The translations under genes and the position numbers were made by a program. The notes beneath the pieces are model-generated. The model had not been told where the DNA came from. It did not search any database and saw only the letters and a list, made by a program, of their open reading frames with translations. Of a stretch of 64,000 bases of DNA, positions 54,894 through 63,977 are shown one piece after another (position 1 is the first letter of the stretch; the number at the start of each line of letters is the position of its first letter). The DNA comes from Microbacterium kunmingense. Lineage in GTDB: Bacteria > Actinomycetota > Actinomycetes > Actinomycetales > Microbacteriaceae. The DNA lies in the NCBI RefSeq assembly GCF_023155745.1, contig NZ_JAKNUS010000003.1, positions 248,001 through 312,000 of the forward strand, given 5' to 3'.

Positions 54894-56659
54894 GAGGCGC
54901 CGCCCGATCCTCGGTCGTCCGCGGATGCCGCGCCGGCGGCGCTTTCGGAGAGCACCTGGATCGGCTGGGTGAGCCCGAGGGCGTCCAGCGGCGCGGTGCT
55001 GTCGTCGCCGGGGTCGAGGGCGATCGGCGAGGGGCCCTGCAGACCGTGGGGAAGGCGGGGAAGGGTGAGGACGAAGTGCGACCCGCGCCCGAGCTCCGAC
55101 CAGACCCCGAGTTCGCCGCCGTGCAGGCGCGCGTCGCCGAGGGCGATGGAAAGGCCCAGCCCGGTGCCGCCGATCGTGCGCTTGCGCGACGGGTCGGCGC
55201 GCCAGAACCGGTCGAAGACGTGCTCGACCTCCTCGGGTCGCATCCCGAGACCGAAATCGCGGACCCCGAGCGCCACGGCCTGATGGTCGCTGTCCACGGT
55301 GACGACGATCGGACGCCCCTCCCCGTGCTCGATCGCGTTGCCGAGGAGATTGCGCACGATCCGCCGCACGCGCCGGGGGTCCATGTCGACCGAGGAGTAC
55401 CCGCCGGGCGCGACCAGGCGGACGTCCGAGCCGTGCTGCTCGGCGAGCTGGCTCATCGACTCGATGACGTCGCCGGCGAGGTTCGCCAGACTCGTCGGCT
55501 CGAGCTCCAACTGGATCGACCCGGCGTCGTAGCGGCTGATCTCCAGGAGGTCGGTGAGAAGGGTCTCGAACCGCTGCACCTGAGCGTTCAGCAGTTCGGC
55601 GGCGCGGGCGGTGGCCGGGTCGAACGAGTCGCGCTGGTCGTTGATCATGTCGGCGGCCAGTCGGATGGTCGTCAGCGGCGTCCGCAGCTCGTGCGAGACA
55701 TCGGAGACGAACCTCTGCTGCACCAGCGACAGTTCGGCGAGCTCCTTGATCTGCGACTCGATGCTGTCGGCCATCGCGTTGAAGGACTGACCGAGCGTGG
55801 CCAGCTCATCCTGCCCCCGCACCGGCAGGCGCACGTTCAGCTCACCGCTGGCGAGTTTCGCGCTGGTCTCGGCCGCCTCGCCGATGGGGGTGGTGACCGA
55901 GCGGAGCACGAACCACGCGATGAGGCCGATGAGGAGCACGAGGCCCACGCCCACCACCCACAGCGTGCCCTGGATGAAGGACAGGATCTGCGATTCGCCG
56001 GCGAGGTCGTAGGCGATGTACACCTCGTACGCGCCAACGACCGGGAAGGAGATCTGCTGGCCCACGACGATGCCGGGCACCGTGCTGCCGTCCTCGGCCC
56101 GCAGGGCGACGGACTGCCACCACTGCTGCACGTCGCCGTCGGCGCGCACCTTCTGGCGGAGCCCCTCGCTGAGGACGTCCTCGGGGAGTCCGGGGGTCAC
56201 GAGGTCCTGCGGTGCGATGCGAGAGGCCCGGTCGATGCGGAAGATCGCGATGCGGTCGCTGCCCGACTGCTGGGCGAGATCGGTGCTGAGGGTCGTCATC
56301 AGCAGCTGCAGCTGCACGGGATCGTTCCCTGGTTCAGCGGAATCGAGCCGCTCCTGCGCCGACTGCGTGGCGCGGAGCGCGCCGCTCTGCGCCTGATCGC
56401 GCCCCGCGGTGAAAAGATCGTGCTGGATGGCCAGGGCCATCCAGACACAGGCGACGAGGATCGTCAGGGCCGTCAGCGCCAGCGTGATCAGGACGGTGCG
56501 GAACCGCAGCGAGCGCCGCCACAGATTCGTCAGGCGGTCGGGCCACGACCGCCAGTCGCGCCACTGCGCCATCCGTCGCCCGAGCGCGGTGGACCCGGTG
56601 TTCGTGCCGATCGTCGGCGCCGCGCTGGTCACGGTGCGCGGAGCCGAGCCGGTCGTCAT
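54890..56659 (-). CDS. mtrB: Sensor histidine kinase MtrB
   Basis: A 589-residue membrane sensor kinase. The N-terminus is cytoplasmic (about 1-50). A first transmembrane helix lies at about 55-77, an extracytoplasmic sensing domain at about 80-228, and a second helix at about 232-253. HAMP (254-305), HisKA (DVSHELRTPLTTIRLAADMI, His323) and HATPase domains follow (VRRIVRNLLGNAIEHGEGRP; GGTGLGLSIALGDARLHGG). It phosphorylates MtrA and responds to cell-division and envelope cues in mycobacteria. It overlaps lpqB by 4 nt. Confidence 0.95.
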   Translation of the reverse strand: MTTGSAPRTVTSAAPTIGTNTGSTALGRRMAQWRDWRSWPDRLTNLWRRSLRFRTVLITLALTALTILVACVWMALAIQHDLFTAGRDQAQSGALRATQSAQERLDSAEPGNDPVQLQLLMTTLSTDLAQQSGSDRIAIFRIDRASRIAPQDLVTPGLPEDVLSEGLRQKVRADGDVQQWWQSVALRAEDGSTVPGIVVGQQISFPVVGAYEVYIAYDLAGESQILSFIQGTLWVVGVGLVLLIGLIAWFVLRSVTTPIGEAAETSAKLASGELNVRLPVRGQDELATLGQSFNAMADSIESQIKELAELSLVQQRFVSDVSHELRTPLTTIRLAADMINDQRDSFDPATARAAELLNAQVQRFETLLTDLLEISRYDAGSIQLELEPTSLANLAGDVIESMSQLAEQHGSDVRLVAPGGYSSVDMDPRRVRRIVRNLLGNAIEHGEGRPIVVTVDSDHQAVALGVRDFGLGMRPEEVEHVFDRFWRADPSRKRTIGGTGLGLSIALGDARLHGGELGVWSELGRGSHFVLTLPRLPHGLQGPSPIALDPGDDSTAPLDALGLTQPIQVLSESAAGAASADDRGSGGAS

Positions 56660-56680
56660 GGGGCCCTCACATCGGCTCCG

Positions 56681-57361
56681 TCACGCAACGGCGCCCGCGC
56701 GGTAGCCGACGCCGCGCACGGTCGTCACGATGCGCGGGTTGTCGGGGTCGCGCTCGACCTTCGCGCGCAGGCGCTGGACGTGGACGTTCACCAGCCGCGT
56801 GTCGGCCTTGTAGTGGTATCCCCACACCTGTTCGAGCAGCATCTCGCGCGAGAACACCTGCTGGGGCTTGGAGGCGAGGGCCACGAGGAGTTCGAATTCC
56901 AGCGGGGTCAGCGCGATCGGCTCGTCGCCGCGGCGGACCTCGTGGGCCGAGACGTCGACGGTGAGGTCGCCGATGCGCAGCACGTCGGGGGTGGTCTGGG
57001 ATGCCGGGCGGAGCCGGGTGCGGATGCGCGCGACGAGCTCCTTGGGGTTGAAGGGCTTGACGATGTAGTCGTCGGCGCCCGACTCCAGCCCCCGGACCAC
57101 ATCGGCGGTGTCGGTGCGGGCGGTGAGCATGATGATCGGGATGCCCGACTCCGCACGGATGCGCGTGCACACCTCGATGCCGTCCATGCCGGGGAGCATC
57201 AGATCCAGCAGCACGAGATCGGGCCGCTCCTCCCGCCACGCGTCGACCGCACGGGCGCCGTCGGCGCAGAAGGCGGTCTCGAAGCCCTCCGTGCGCAGCA
57301 CGATCCCGATCATCTCTGCCAGAGCGGTGTCGTCGTCGACAACCAGGATCCGTGATGTCAT
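56681..57361 (-). CDS. mtrA: Response regulator MtrA
   Basis: A 226-residue OmpR-type regulator. The receiver domain has Asp53 in LLDLMLPGMDG as phosphorylation site; the acidic pocket is at VVDDD near 8-12 and the conserved Lys lies in IVKPFNPKELVARIRT. The C-terminal winged helix includes VFSREMLLEQVWGYHYKADTRLVNVHVQRLRAKVERDP. It controls envelope, division and osmotic genes in actinobacteria, and is essential in mycobacteria. First gene of mtrA-mtrB-lpqB; the 21-bp gap to mtrB suggests one operon. Confidence 0.96.
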   Translation of the reverse strand: MTSRILVVDDDTALAEMIGIVLRTEGFETAFCADGARAVDAWREERPDLVLLDLMLPGMDGIEVCTRIRAESGIPIIMLTARTDTADVVRGLESGADDYIVKPFNPKELVARIRTRLRPASQTTPDVLRIGDLTVDVSAHEVRRGDEPIALTPLEFELLVALASKPQQVFSREMLLEQVWGYHYKADTRLVNVHVQRLRAKVERDPDNPRIVTTVRGVGYRAGAVA

Positions 57362-57564
57362 CGGGTCTTTCGTCCTTCGGGTCCGGTCGGGCTCGGCGAA
57401 ACGCCACGGGTGTCGAACGCTCTGAGCAACACTAGTCGACGGCGCCTGGGGGCGCACCGAGGATCGGCCGGGAGTCCGGAGGCGCCCGCGCGTCGATATG
57501 ACACGATGGAACCGGTGCGGCGCGACCGCGACCGCATGGCCGCAGACGCGAGGAGGACCGCCCC

Positions 57565-58875
57565 GTGACGTCGTATCCGGCGTGGACGCCGGCATCCCGG
57601 CCCGGCATCATTCCGCTGCATCCCCTGACCTTCGGCACGATCCTCGGCAGGTCGTTCACGGCGCTGCGGCACAACCCCAAGGTGCTGCTCGGCTTCGCCC
57701 TGGGCATCCAGGCCGTCACGTACATCGTGGTGATCGTCGCGATCGGCGCGATCGCCATCGCCGCCTTCTCGCGCCTGGACACCCTGCGCCCGGGCACCGA
57801 GGAGTTCGACACGGTGCTCGCCGGGTCGATCGCGCTCGTGGTGGTGGCGGGCATCGTGCTGGGGCTCCTCGCCGGAGCGGTCGGGGTGATCGTCCAGGGC
57901 GTCGTGGTCACCGAGGTCGCCCGCGGCGCCGTGGCCGAGAAGCCGACACTCGGCGCGATCTGGGCTCAGCTGAAGCCCGTGGTCTGGCGGTTGGTCGGCT
58001 ACGCGTTCCTGCTCGCCGCTGCCGGGGTGCTGGCGGTGACCTTCGTCGTGCTGATCCTCATCGCCATCGGGTTCGCGGTGCTTCCGGTGGCCATCGTCCT
58101 GTCGGTGCTGGCGGTTCTCGGCGCGATCCCGCTCGTGCTGTGGCTGTCGACCAAGCTGATGCTCGCGCCGTCGGCGATCATCCTCGAGCACGCCACCATC
58201 CGCGGGGCGATCGTGAGGTCGTGGACCCTGATCCGGGGCCGATTCTGGGTGGGACTCGGCGTGCTGGTGCTGGTCTCCCTCACCTTCTCGGTGCTCGCGC
58301 AGCTGGTGAGCGTGCCGTTCAGCCTCCTCACCAGCGGCGTCACCACGATCATCTCCCCGACCGGGGACCCCGAACCCGGCGCGATCGTCGCCCTCATCTT
58401 CGGGCTCATCCTCACCCAGGTCGTGACCCTGCTCATCCAGGCCGTGGCGGTCGTGGTGCAGTCCACCGCCTCGGCGCTGGTGTACATCGACTGCCGGATG
58501 CGCCGGGAGGGGCTCGACCTCGACCTGCAGAGCTATGTCGAGCAGCGCGATGCCGGACGCACCGACCTCCCCGACCCCTACCGCCTCCACGTCGGCCGCG
58601 CGATCGCCCCCAGGCCCGTCGCGCCGGCGTACCCGGCCTACCCGGGCCCGCAGGGCTACGGACCGCCGCCGGGATACCCCGCGCCCCAGGGCTACGGCCC
58701 TCCGCCGGGGTACGCCGCGCCGCCGTCACCCGCAGCGCCGTCACCCGCAGCGCCGTCACCCGCAGCGGCCGCACCGCCCGCGCCCGTGCCGCCCGGCCCG
58801 AGCTCGCCTCCGCCGCCCGTCCCTCCGACGAGCTGGGCGGCACCCGGCGGCGCGCCCGAGCGCGACGCCCCGTGA
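57565..58875 (+). CDS. Glycerophosphoryl diester phosphodiesterase membrane-domain protein, proline-rich tail
   Basis: A 436-residue integral membrane protein. About six helices span residues 30-305 (VLLGFALGIQAVTYIVVIVAIGAIAIAAF onward), matching the GPDPase membrane-domain family, but with no phosphodiesterase catalytic domain. The tail from about 345 is Pro/Ala/Gly/Tyr-rich, with two PQGYGPPPGY repeats and three PSPAA repeats (15-bp DNA repeats). GAGGAGG precedes the GTG. Its stop overlaps the DUF4129 gene by 4 nt, so it leads a five-gene chain. Confidence 0.82.
   Translation: MTSYPAWTPASRPGIIPLHPLTFGTILGRSFTALRHNPKVLLGFALGIQAVTYIVVIVAIGAIAIAAFSRLDTLRPGTEEFDTVLAGSIALVVVAGIVLGLLAGAVGVIVQGVVVTEVARGAVAEKPTLGAIWAQLKPVVWRLVGYAFLLAAAGVLAVTFVVLILIAIGFAVLPVAIVLSVLAVLGAIPLVLWLSTKLMLAPSAIILEHATIRGAIVRSWTLIRGRFWVGLGVLVLVSLTFSVLAQLVSVPFSLLTSGVTTIISPTGDPEPGAIVALIFGLILTQVVTLLIQAVAVVVQSTASALVYIDCRMRREGLDLDLQSYVEQRDAGRTDLPDPYRLHVGRAIAPRPVAPAYPAYPGPQGYGPPPGYPAPQGYGPPPGYAAPPSPAAPSPAAPSPAAAAPPAPVPPGPSSPPPPVPPTSWAAPGGAPERDAP
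58721..58765 (+). repeat. 15-bp tandem repeat (three copies)
   Basis: CGCCGTCACCCGCAG occurs at 58721-58735, 58736-58750 and 58751-58765 in perfect tandem, coding for PSPAA units in the tail of the membrane protein. Copy number may vary between strains by slippage. Confidence 0.85.
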
Positions 58876-59543
58876 TCGCCGGCGTCGGACGGATCCTCGC
58901 CGCGACGCCCGTCACGCCCGACGGTGACGAGGCGCGCGAGTGGGCGGAGCGGGAGCTGTCCGATCCCGCCTACGCCGAGGCGCAGCCCACCGCGTTCGAT
59001 CGCATCGCCCGCGCCATCCTGGAGTTCCTCGGGTCGCTGTTCTCCACCGACGTCTCGGGCGGGTGGGGGTCGACCTTCGCCCTCATCGCGGCGATCGCGG
59101 TGGCGGCGCTGATCATCGTCGCCCTGCTGGTGTGGGGACTGCCGCGCGCTCGGCGCCGGGCTGCCGCGCCGGTGGCGACGCTCTTCGGCGAGTCCGACGA
59201 ACGCGGCGCCGACGATCTGCGCCGAGCCGCCGCATCCGCCGCCGACGCCGGACGATGGGATGAGGCCCTCATCCTGCGCTTCCGCGCGCTCGCGCGCGGG
59301 CTGGCAGAGCGCGGCGCCGTCAGCACACCGCCCGGCGCCACGGTGCACGCCTTCGCCCGGTCGGCCGGACGCGTCTTCCCCGCCGCCGCCGACGAGCTCG
59401 AGTCCGCCGCCTCGGCGTTCGACGACGTCCGTTATCTGCGTCGCCCCGGGTCCCGCGACGACTACGAGCAGCTCCGTCGCCTCGATGAACAGCTGATGGC
59501 CGCCCGGCCGGTCGCCCCTGTCCGGGTGGGGGCGAGCGGATGA
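58872..59543 (+). CDS. DUF4129 domain-containing protein
   Basis: A 223-residue protein with one transmembrane helix (about 68-90, TFALIAAIAVAALIIVALLVWGL). An extracytoplasmic N-terminal part (EWAERELSDPAYAEAQPTAFDRIARAI) precedes it. The DUF4129 domain after the membrane includes AGRWDEALILRFRALARGLAERGAV and DVRYLRRPGSRDDYEQLRRLD. The family is usually next to MoxR/DUF58 genes and some members are transglutaminase partners. GTG overlaps the upstream stop (GTGA) and its stop overlaps the DUF4350 gene. Confidence 0.85.
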   Translation: MIAGVGRILAATPVTPDGDEAREWAERELSDPAYAEAQPTAFDRIARAILEFLGSLFSTDVSGGWGSTFALIAAIAVAALIIVALLVWGLPRARRRAAAPVATLFGESDERGADDLRRAAASAADAGRWDEALILRFRALARGLAERGAVSTPPGATVHAFARSAGRVFPAAADELESAASAFDDVRYLRRPGSRDDYEQLRRLDEQLMAARPVAPVRVGASG

Positions 59544-60745
59544 CCGCGGCGCCGCCCCGCACCGACGCCGATGCCTCCGGCCGCGCACCGGGGCGCTCAC
59601 GACGACGCCGGATCGGCGGCTGGATCATCCTCGTCGTCGCCCTCCTCGCCGTCGGAAGCGTCGGCGCCCTCCTCTCGGGGCTCGGCGAGTGGGCGGAGCG
59701 CGACGCGTTCGACCCGGAGTCGGCGGGCCCGACCGGAACGCGGGCCCTGGTCGAAGTGCTGCGCGACCAGGGGATCGAGGTCGAGGTCGCCCGCAGCCGC
59801 GCCGCGGCCGAGCGCGCCCTCGACGGCGCGCCCGAGGGGGCGACGCTCGTGCTCCCCGACACCCCGGCACTCTCCGACGAGGGGTTGGCGGAGCTCGCGG
59901 CGCCCGCCGACGACGTCGTGCTCGTCGATCCCCGGTCCCGCGCGCTCAGGCTCTTCCTCCCCGGCTCGACGGTCGGCGGGCGCGCGGACACGCTGCTGGA
60001 TCCGCAGTGCGACCTTCCCGACGCCGAGAGGTCGGGCGCAATCGCTCCCGGTGCGGTCTTCGACGCCGGCGACGCAGCGGTGGGGTGCTACCTCACCGGC
60101 GACGGGGCCGCGGGCCTCCTCGTCTCCGAACGCGACGGTCAGCGCGTCGCGGCGATCGATGGACGCGCTGTCCTCCTCAACGAGGTGCTGGCCGACGACG
60201 GCAACGCCGCCCTGGGGGTCAACCTGCTCGGCCGTCACCCGGTCGTGGTCTGGTACGACCCGGTGCTCGGCGACACCGACCTGGAGAACACCGACCCCTC
60301 GCTCGGCGAATCCACACCGCCGTGGGTGAGCCCCGCCATCGCCCTCCTGATCCTCGCCGCCGTGGCCGCGGCCGTGTGGCGCGGTCGCCGCTTCGGTCCC
60401 CTCGTCCGCGAGCGCCTGCCCGTCACCGTGCGCGCCGCCGAGACCGCCGAGGGCCGCGCGCGCCTTTACGCCCAGACCCGCGACGCCGGTCACGCCGCGG
60501 ACGACCTTCGGATCGCGGCCCTCCGACGGATGGCGCGCCTCCTCGGCCTCGGCCCGAACGCCGCCGCGGACGAGATCGCCGATGCCGCCGCCGACCGGCT
60601 GAGCGCTGATCGACGGGTCGTGCGCGGCATCCTCCTCGACGATGTCCCCACCGACGACGCCCAACTCACCGTCGTCGCCTCCCGCCTGCGCGAGCTCGAA
60701 GGCGCCGTCCGCGACGCCGTCCGTCCCGAAAGGAACCGCCCATGA
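59540..60745 (+). CDS. DUF4350 domain-containing membrane protein
   Basis: A 401-residue protein with a basic N-terminus and a transmembrane helix at about 26-47. A globular DUF4350 region follows (TRALVEVLRDQGIEVEVARSRAAAERAL; LVLPDTPALSDEGLAELAAPADDVVLVDPRSRALRL). A second helix near 257-276 and a helical C-terminal domain complete it. The fold resembles a periplasmic glutamine-amidotransferase-like domain. Function unknown. It is coupled to both neighbours by 4-nt overlaps and belongs to the MoxR/DUF58 chain. Confidence 0.85.
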   Translation: MTAAPPRTDADASGRAPGRSRRRRIGGWIILVVALLAVGSVGALLSGLGEWAERDAFDPESAGPTGTRALVEVLRDQGIEVEVARSRAAAERALDGAPEGATLVLPDTPALSDEGLAELAAPADDVVLVDPRSRALRLFLPGSTVGGRADTLLDPQCDLPDAERSGAIAPGAVFDAGDAAVGCYLTGDGAAGLLVSERDGQRVAAIDGRAVLLNEVLADDGNAALGVNLLGRHPVVVWYDPVLGDTDLENTDPSLGESTPPWVSPAIALLILAAVAAAVWRGRRFGPLVRERLPVTVRAAETAEGRARLYAQTRDAGHAADDLRIAALRRMARLLGLGPNAAADEIADAAADRLSADRRVVRGILLDDVPTDDAQLTVVASRLRELEGAVRDAVRPERNRP

Positions 60746-61737
60746 CCGATCAGCCGCCGCCCGCACCCGCACCCGCCGCACCCGACGACGCCGCCCTGCG
60801 CGAGGCGATGCACCGGGTGCGCACCGAGGTCGGGAAGGCCGTGATCGGCCAGGACGGGACGGTGACGGGGCTTCTCATCGCCCTCCTGGCGCGCGGTCAC
60901 GTGCTGCTGGAGGGTGTGCCCGGAGTGGCCAAGACCCTCCTCGTGCGCGCCTTCAGCACGGCCCTGGGCCTGGACACCAAGCGCATCCAGTTCACCCCCG
61001 ACCTGATGCCGGGCGATGTCTCGGGGTCGCTCGTGTACGACGCGCGCACCGGTGAGTTCGAGTTCCGTCCGGGCCCGGTGTTCAGCAACATCGTGCTGGC
61101 CGACGAGATCAACCGCACCCCGCCGAAGACCCAGGCCGCACTTCTGGAGGCGATGGAGGAACGTCAGGTCTCCTCCGACGGCGTGACACGGCCGCTTCCC
61201 TCTCCGTTCCTTGTGGCGGCGACCCAGAACCCCATCGAGCAGGAGGGCACCTACACCCTGCCGGAGGCGCAGCTCGACCGGTTCCTCCTGAAGCTCATCG
61301 TCGACCTCCCGCCGCGCGAGGCGGAGCTGGCGGTGCTCCGCCGCCACGCCGAGGGATTCGACCCTCGGAACCTCGGCGCCGCGGGTCTCGCGCGGGTGAT
61401 CGACCCCGAGGAGATCGTCGCGGCCCAGCACGCCGCGGCGCGGGTCACGGCGACCGACGACGTGCTGGGCTATGTCGTCGACCTCGCCCAGGCCACGCGT
61501 CAGAGTCCGTCGGTGCAGCTCGGGGTGAGCCCCCGCGCGACCACCGCGCTCCTCGCTGCCGCGAAGGCCTGGGCATGGCTCGGCGGCTACCCGGCGATCA
61601 CACCCGACCACGTGCAGACCCTGCTCGTCCCCACGTGGCGGCACCGGATCCGGCTGCGCCCCGACGCCGAGCTGGAGGGCGTGTCGGTCGACGCGGTGCT
61701 CACCGCGGTGGTGCAGCAGACGCGCGTGCCGGTCTGA
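60742..61737 (+). CDS. MoxR family AAA+ ATPase
   Basis: A 331-residue AAA+ ATPase. Walker A is GVPGVAKT (58-65), Walker B is IVLADEINR, and sensor 1 lies near TQNPIEQEGTYTLPEAQLDRF. MoxR proteins act as chaperones that help assemble metal-cofactor or other protein complexes, often with a DUF58/VWA partner in the same operon, as here. Start ATG overlaps the DUF4350 stop. The DUF58 gene starts two bases after its stop. Confidence 0.93.
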   Translation: MTDQPPPAPAPAAPDDAALREAMHRVRTEVGKAVIGQDGTVTGLLIALLARGHVLLEGVPGVAKTLLVRAFSTALGLDTKRIQFTPDLMPGDVSGSLVYDARTGEFEFRPGPVFSNIVLADEINRTPPKTQAALLEAMEERQVSSDGVTRPLPSPFLVAATQNPIEQEGTYTLPEAQLDRFLLKLIVDLPPREAELAVLRRHAEGFDPRNLGAAGLARVIDPEEIVAAQHAAARVTATDDVLGYVVDLAQATRQSPSVQLGVSPRATTALLAAAKAWAWLGGYPAITPDHVQTLLVPTWRHRIRLRPDAELEGVSVDAVLTAVVQQTRVPV

Positions 61738-61739
61738 GC

Positions 61740-63041
61740 GTGTACGTCACCGGTCGCCTCCCCCTGTTCGTCGGCCTCGGCGTCGTGCCCGTCGTGCTGC
61801 TGTCGATCGCCGGGGTGAACGCGTGGCTGGCCATGCTCGGCTGGGCGGTGCTGTCGACGGCGCTGGCAATCGGGGATGCCGCGGCCGCGCCAGATCCGCG
61901 GCACCTCGACGTCGTCCGCGACATCCCCCGGCGAAGCCTTCTCGGCCAGCAGGTCGAGACCGGCGTGACCCTGCGCAACACCGGCGCCCGGACGCTGCGC
62001 GGCCGGATGCGCGACGCGTGGCAGCCGACCGCCGGGGCACCCCTCGAACGCCTCGCCCTCGACATCCCTCCGGGCGAATCCCGCCGGGTGCGGGTGCCGC
62101 TCCTCCCCCGCCGGCGGGGTGAGTTGCGCACCGCGTTCGTCGTCGTCCGAGGTGCCGGGCCGCTCGGCCTCGCGGGTCGTCAGCGCCGCCTGGATAGCCC
62201 GGGGGCGCTGCGCGTCCTGCCGCCGTTCACCTCGCGACGACACCTTCCCTCGCGTCTCGCCCGCCTCCGCGAGCTCGACGGCAACACCAGCGTCCAGGTG
62301 CGCGGGCAGGGCACCGAGTTCGACAGCCTCCGCGAGTACGTGCGCGGCGACGATGTGCGCTCGATCGACTGGCGCGCGACAGCCCGGGCCGGCACGACCA
62401 TGCTCCGCACCTGGCGGCCCGAGCGAGACCGGCACGTCGTGATCATCATCGACACCGGCCGCACCGCCGCCGCCCGCGTCGGCGACGGGGTGCGGATGGA
62501 TGCCGCGATGGAGGCGGCGCTGCTGCTGTCGGCCCTTGCGTCCCGAGCCGGGGATCACGTGCACCTGGTCATGTTCGACCGGCTCGTCCGGGCACGGGTC
62601 ACCGGCGTCGACGGTCCTGGGCTCCTCCCCGCGCTCGTCGACGCGATGGCGCCCGTGGACCCGCAGCTGATCGACACCGACTGGGACGCAGCGATCGCGC
62701 AGGTGCGACGCCTCACCTCCCGTCCCTCGCTGGTGGTGCTGCTGACGGCGCAGGACGCCCCCGAGGCCGCGCGCGGGTTCCTCGGTTCGCTTCCCGCGCT
62801 CACCGCGCGCACCCGCGTCGTCGTGGCATCCGTCACCGACAATCCGGCCCCGGTCGACCCCCGCCCCGACGCCGACGAACTCTACCGGCAGGCGGCGTAC
62901 GCGCGGGCGGCGCGTGACGCCGAACGCGTCGCCGCCGCCGTGCGGCGCGCGGGCGCCGAGCCGATCGCCGCGTCGCCCGACGACCTCCCGCCCGCCGTCG
63001 CCGACCGCTACCTCGCTCTGAAGGCCGCGGGCCGGCTGTGA
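61740..63041 (+). CDS. DUF58 domain-containing protein (VWA-like)
   Basis: A 433-residue protein. Two N-terminal transmembrane helices (about 5-45, with LFVGLGVVPVVLLSIAGVNAWLAMLGWAVLSTALAIG) precede a beta-rich region, then the DUF58 motif FDSLREYVRGDDVRSIDWRATARAGTTMLRTWRPERD. A VWA-like domain follows (HVVIIIDTGRTAAARVGDGVRMDAAMEAALLLSALA). The start is most likely GTG at 61740 (VYVTGRLPLF), 2 nt after the MoxR stop. It is the client or adaptor partner of the MoxR ATPase. Confidence 0.88.
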   Translation: MYVTGRLPLFVGLGVVPVVLLSIAGVNAWLAMLGWAVLSTALAIGDAAAAPDPRHLDVVRDIPRRSLLGQQVETGVTLRNTGARTLRGRMRDAWQPTAGAPLERLALDIPPGESRRVRVPLLPRRRGELRTAFVVVRGAGPLGLAGRQRRLDSPGALRVLPPFTSRRHLPSRLARLRELDGNTSVQVRGQGTEFDSLREYVRGDDVRSIDWRATARAGTTMLRTWRPERDRHVVIIIDTGRTAAARVGDGVRMDAAMEAALLLSALASRAGDHVHLVMFDRLVRARVTGVDGPGLLPALVDAMAPVDPQLIDTDWDAAIAQVRRLTSRPSLVVLLTAQDAPEAARGFLGSLPALTARTRVVVASVTDNPAPVDPRPDADELYRQAAYARAARDAERVAAAVRRAGAEPIAASPDDLPPAVADRYLALKAAGRL

Positions 63042-63161
63042 CCGGTCCGCTCGTCGTCACGCGCTGCCCCGCCGGGCGTGTCACCCCGCGTCACCTGCCG
63101 CGTGTTCGGGCGTGCGCACCGGCGCCCGGCGCTACGCTCGGCGCGGAGAGAGGAGTCCGCC

Positions 63162-63977
63162 ATGACGGATGACACGAAGGATCTGCGTCCCGCCGAATCG
63201 GCCCATGGCGCCCCCACGACCACCACGAAGCTCGTCGCCGAGGCCCTGGGAACCTTCCTCCTCGTCTTCGGTGCGATCTCTGCCGCCCTGTTCGCCGCCG
63301 ATTTCGGCGCGAGCGAGAACGGCACGTCGCTCGGCATCGGTTTCGTCGGCGTCTCGCTCGCGTTCGGTCTCGCGCTCATCGCCGGCATCTATGCCTTCGG
63401 TCCCCTCTCGGGCGGTCACTTCAACCCGGCCGTGACCCTCGGGCTCGCCGCGGCCGGCCGCTTCGCCTGGCGCGACGTGCCCGGCTTCCTCATCGCCCAG
63501 ATCGTCGGTGGACTGGTCGGCACGACCCTCATCGTCCTCATCGGTCTGTTCGGCCCGGGCGACTGGCTCGCCCAGGCCCAGGACGGCGGCTTCGCCAGCA
63601 ACGGCTTCGGAGAGCTCTCCCCCGGCGGCTTCGGCCTGGGAGCTGCGATCATCGCCGAGGTGCTGTTCACCGCGATCTTCGTCATCGTGATCCTCGGCGT
63701 CACCCACCCGCAGCGCGGCACCGCAGGCTTCGCCGGGCTCGCCATCGGGCTGACCCTCACCCTCATCCACCTCGCGACGATCCCGATCGACAACACCTCC
63801 GTCAACCCGGCGCGATCGATCGCGACCGCCGTGTACGGCGGGGCCGAGCCCTTCCTGCAGCTGTGGGTCTTCGTGGTGTTCCCGATCGTCGGCGGTCTCC
63901 TCGCCGGGTTCCTCCACCGGGCGCTGTTCGAGAAGACGCCCGCGCCGCCGGCGCAGAAGGAGGCCCGGACGCGCTGA
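63162..63977 (+). CDS. Aquaporin (AqpZ-like MIP family channel)
   Basis: A 271-residue MIP channel. The two half-helix motifs are NPA at 88-90 (GGHFNPAVTLG) and NPA-R at 215-218 (SVNPARSIAT). The pore-selectivity residues correspond to E. coli AqpZ: His203, Thr212 and Arg218 keep the AqpZ spacing (LIHLATIPIDNTSVNPARS), so a water-specific channel is likely rather than a glycerol facilitator. The segment near 135-160 (LAQAQDGGFASNGFGELSPGGFGLG) is slightly longer than usual. AGGAG precedes the ATG, and TACGCT at 63133-63138 may be the -10. It is a single gene after the DUF58 chain. Confidence 0.92.
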   Translation: MTDDTKDLRPAESAHGAPTTTTKLVAEALGTFLLVFGAISAALFAADFGASENGTSLGIGFVGVSLAFGLALIAGIYAFGPLSGGHFNPAVTLGLAAAGRFAWRDVPGFLIAQIVGGLVGTTLIVLIGLFGPGDWLAQAQDGGFASNGFGELSPGGFGLGAAIIAEVLFTAIFVIVILGVTHPQRGTAGFAGLAIGLTLTLIHLATIPIDNTSVNPARSIATAVYGGAEPFLQLWVFVVFPIVGGLLAGFLHRALFEKTPAPPAQKEARTR

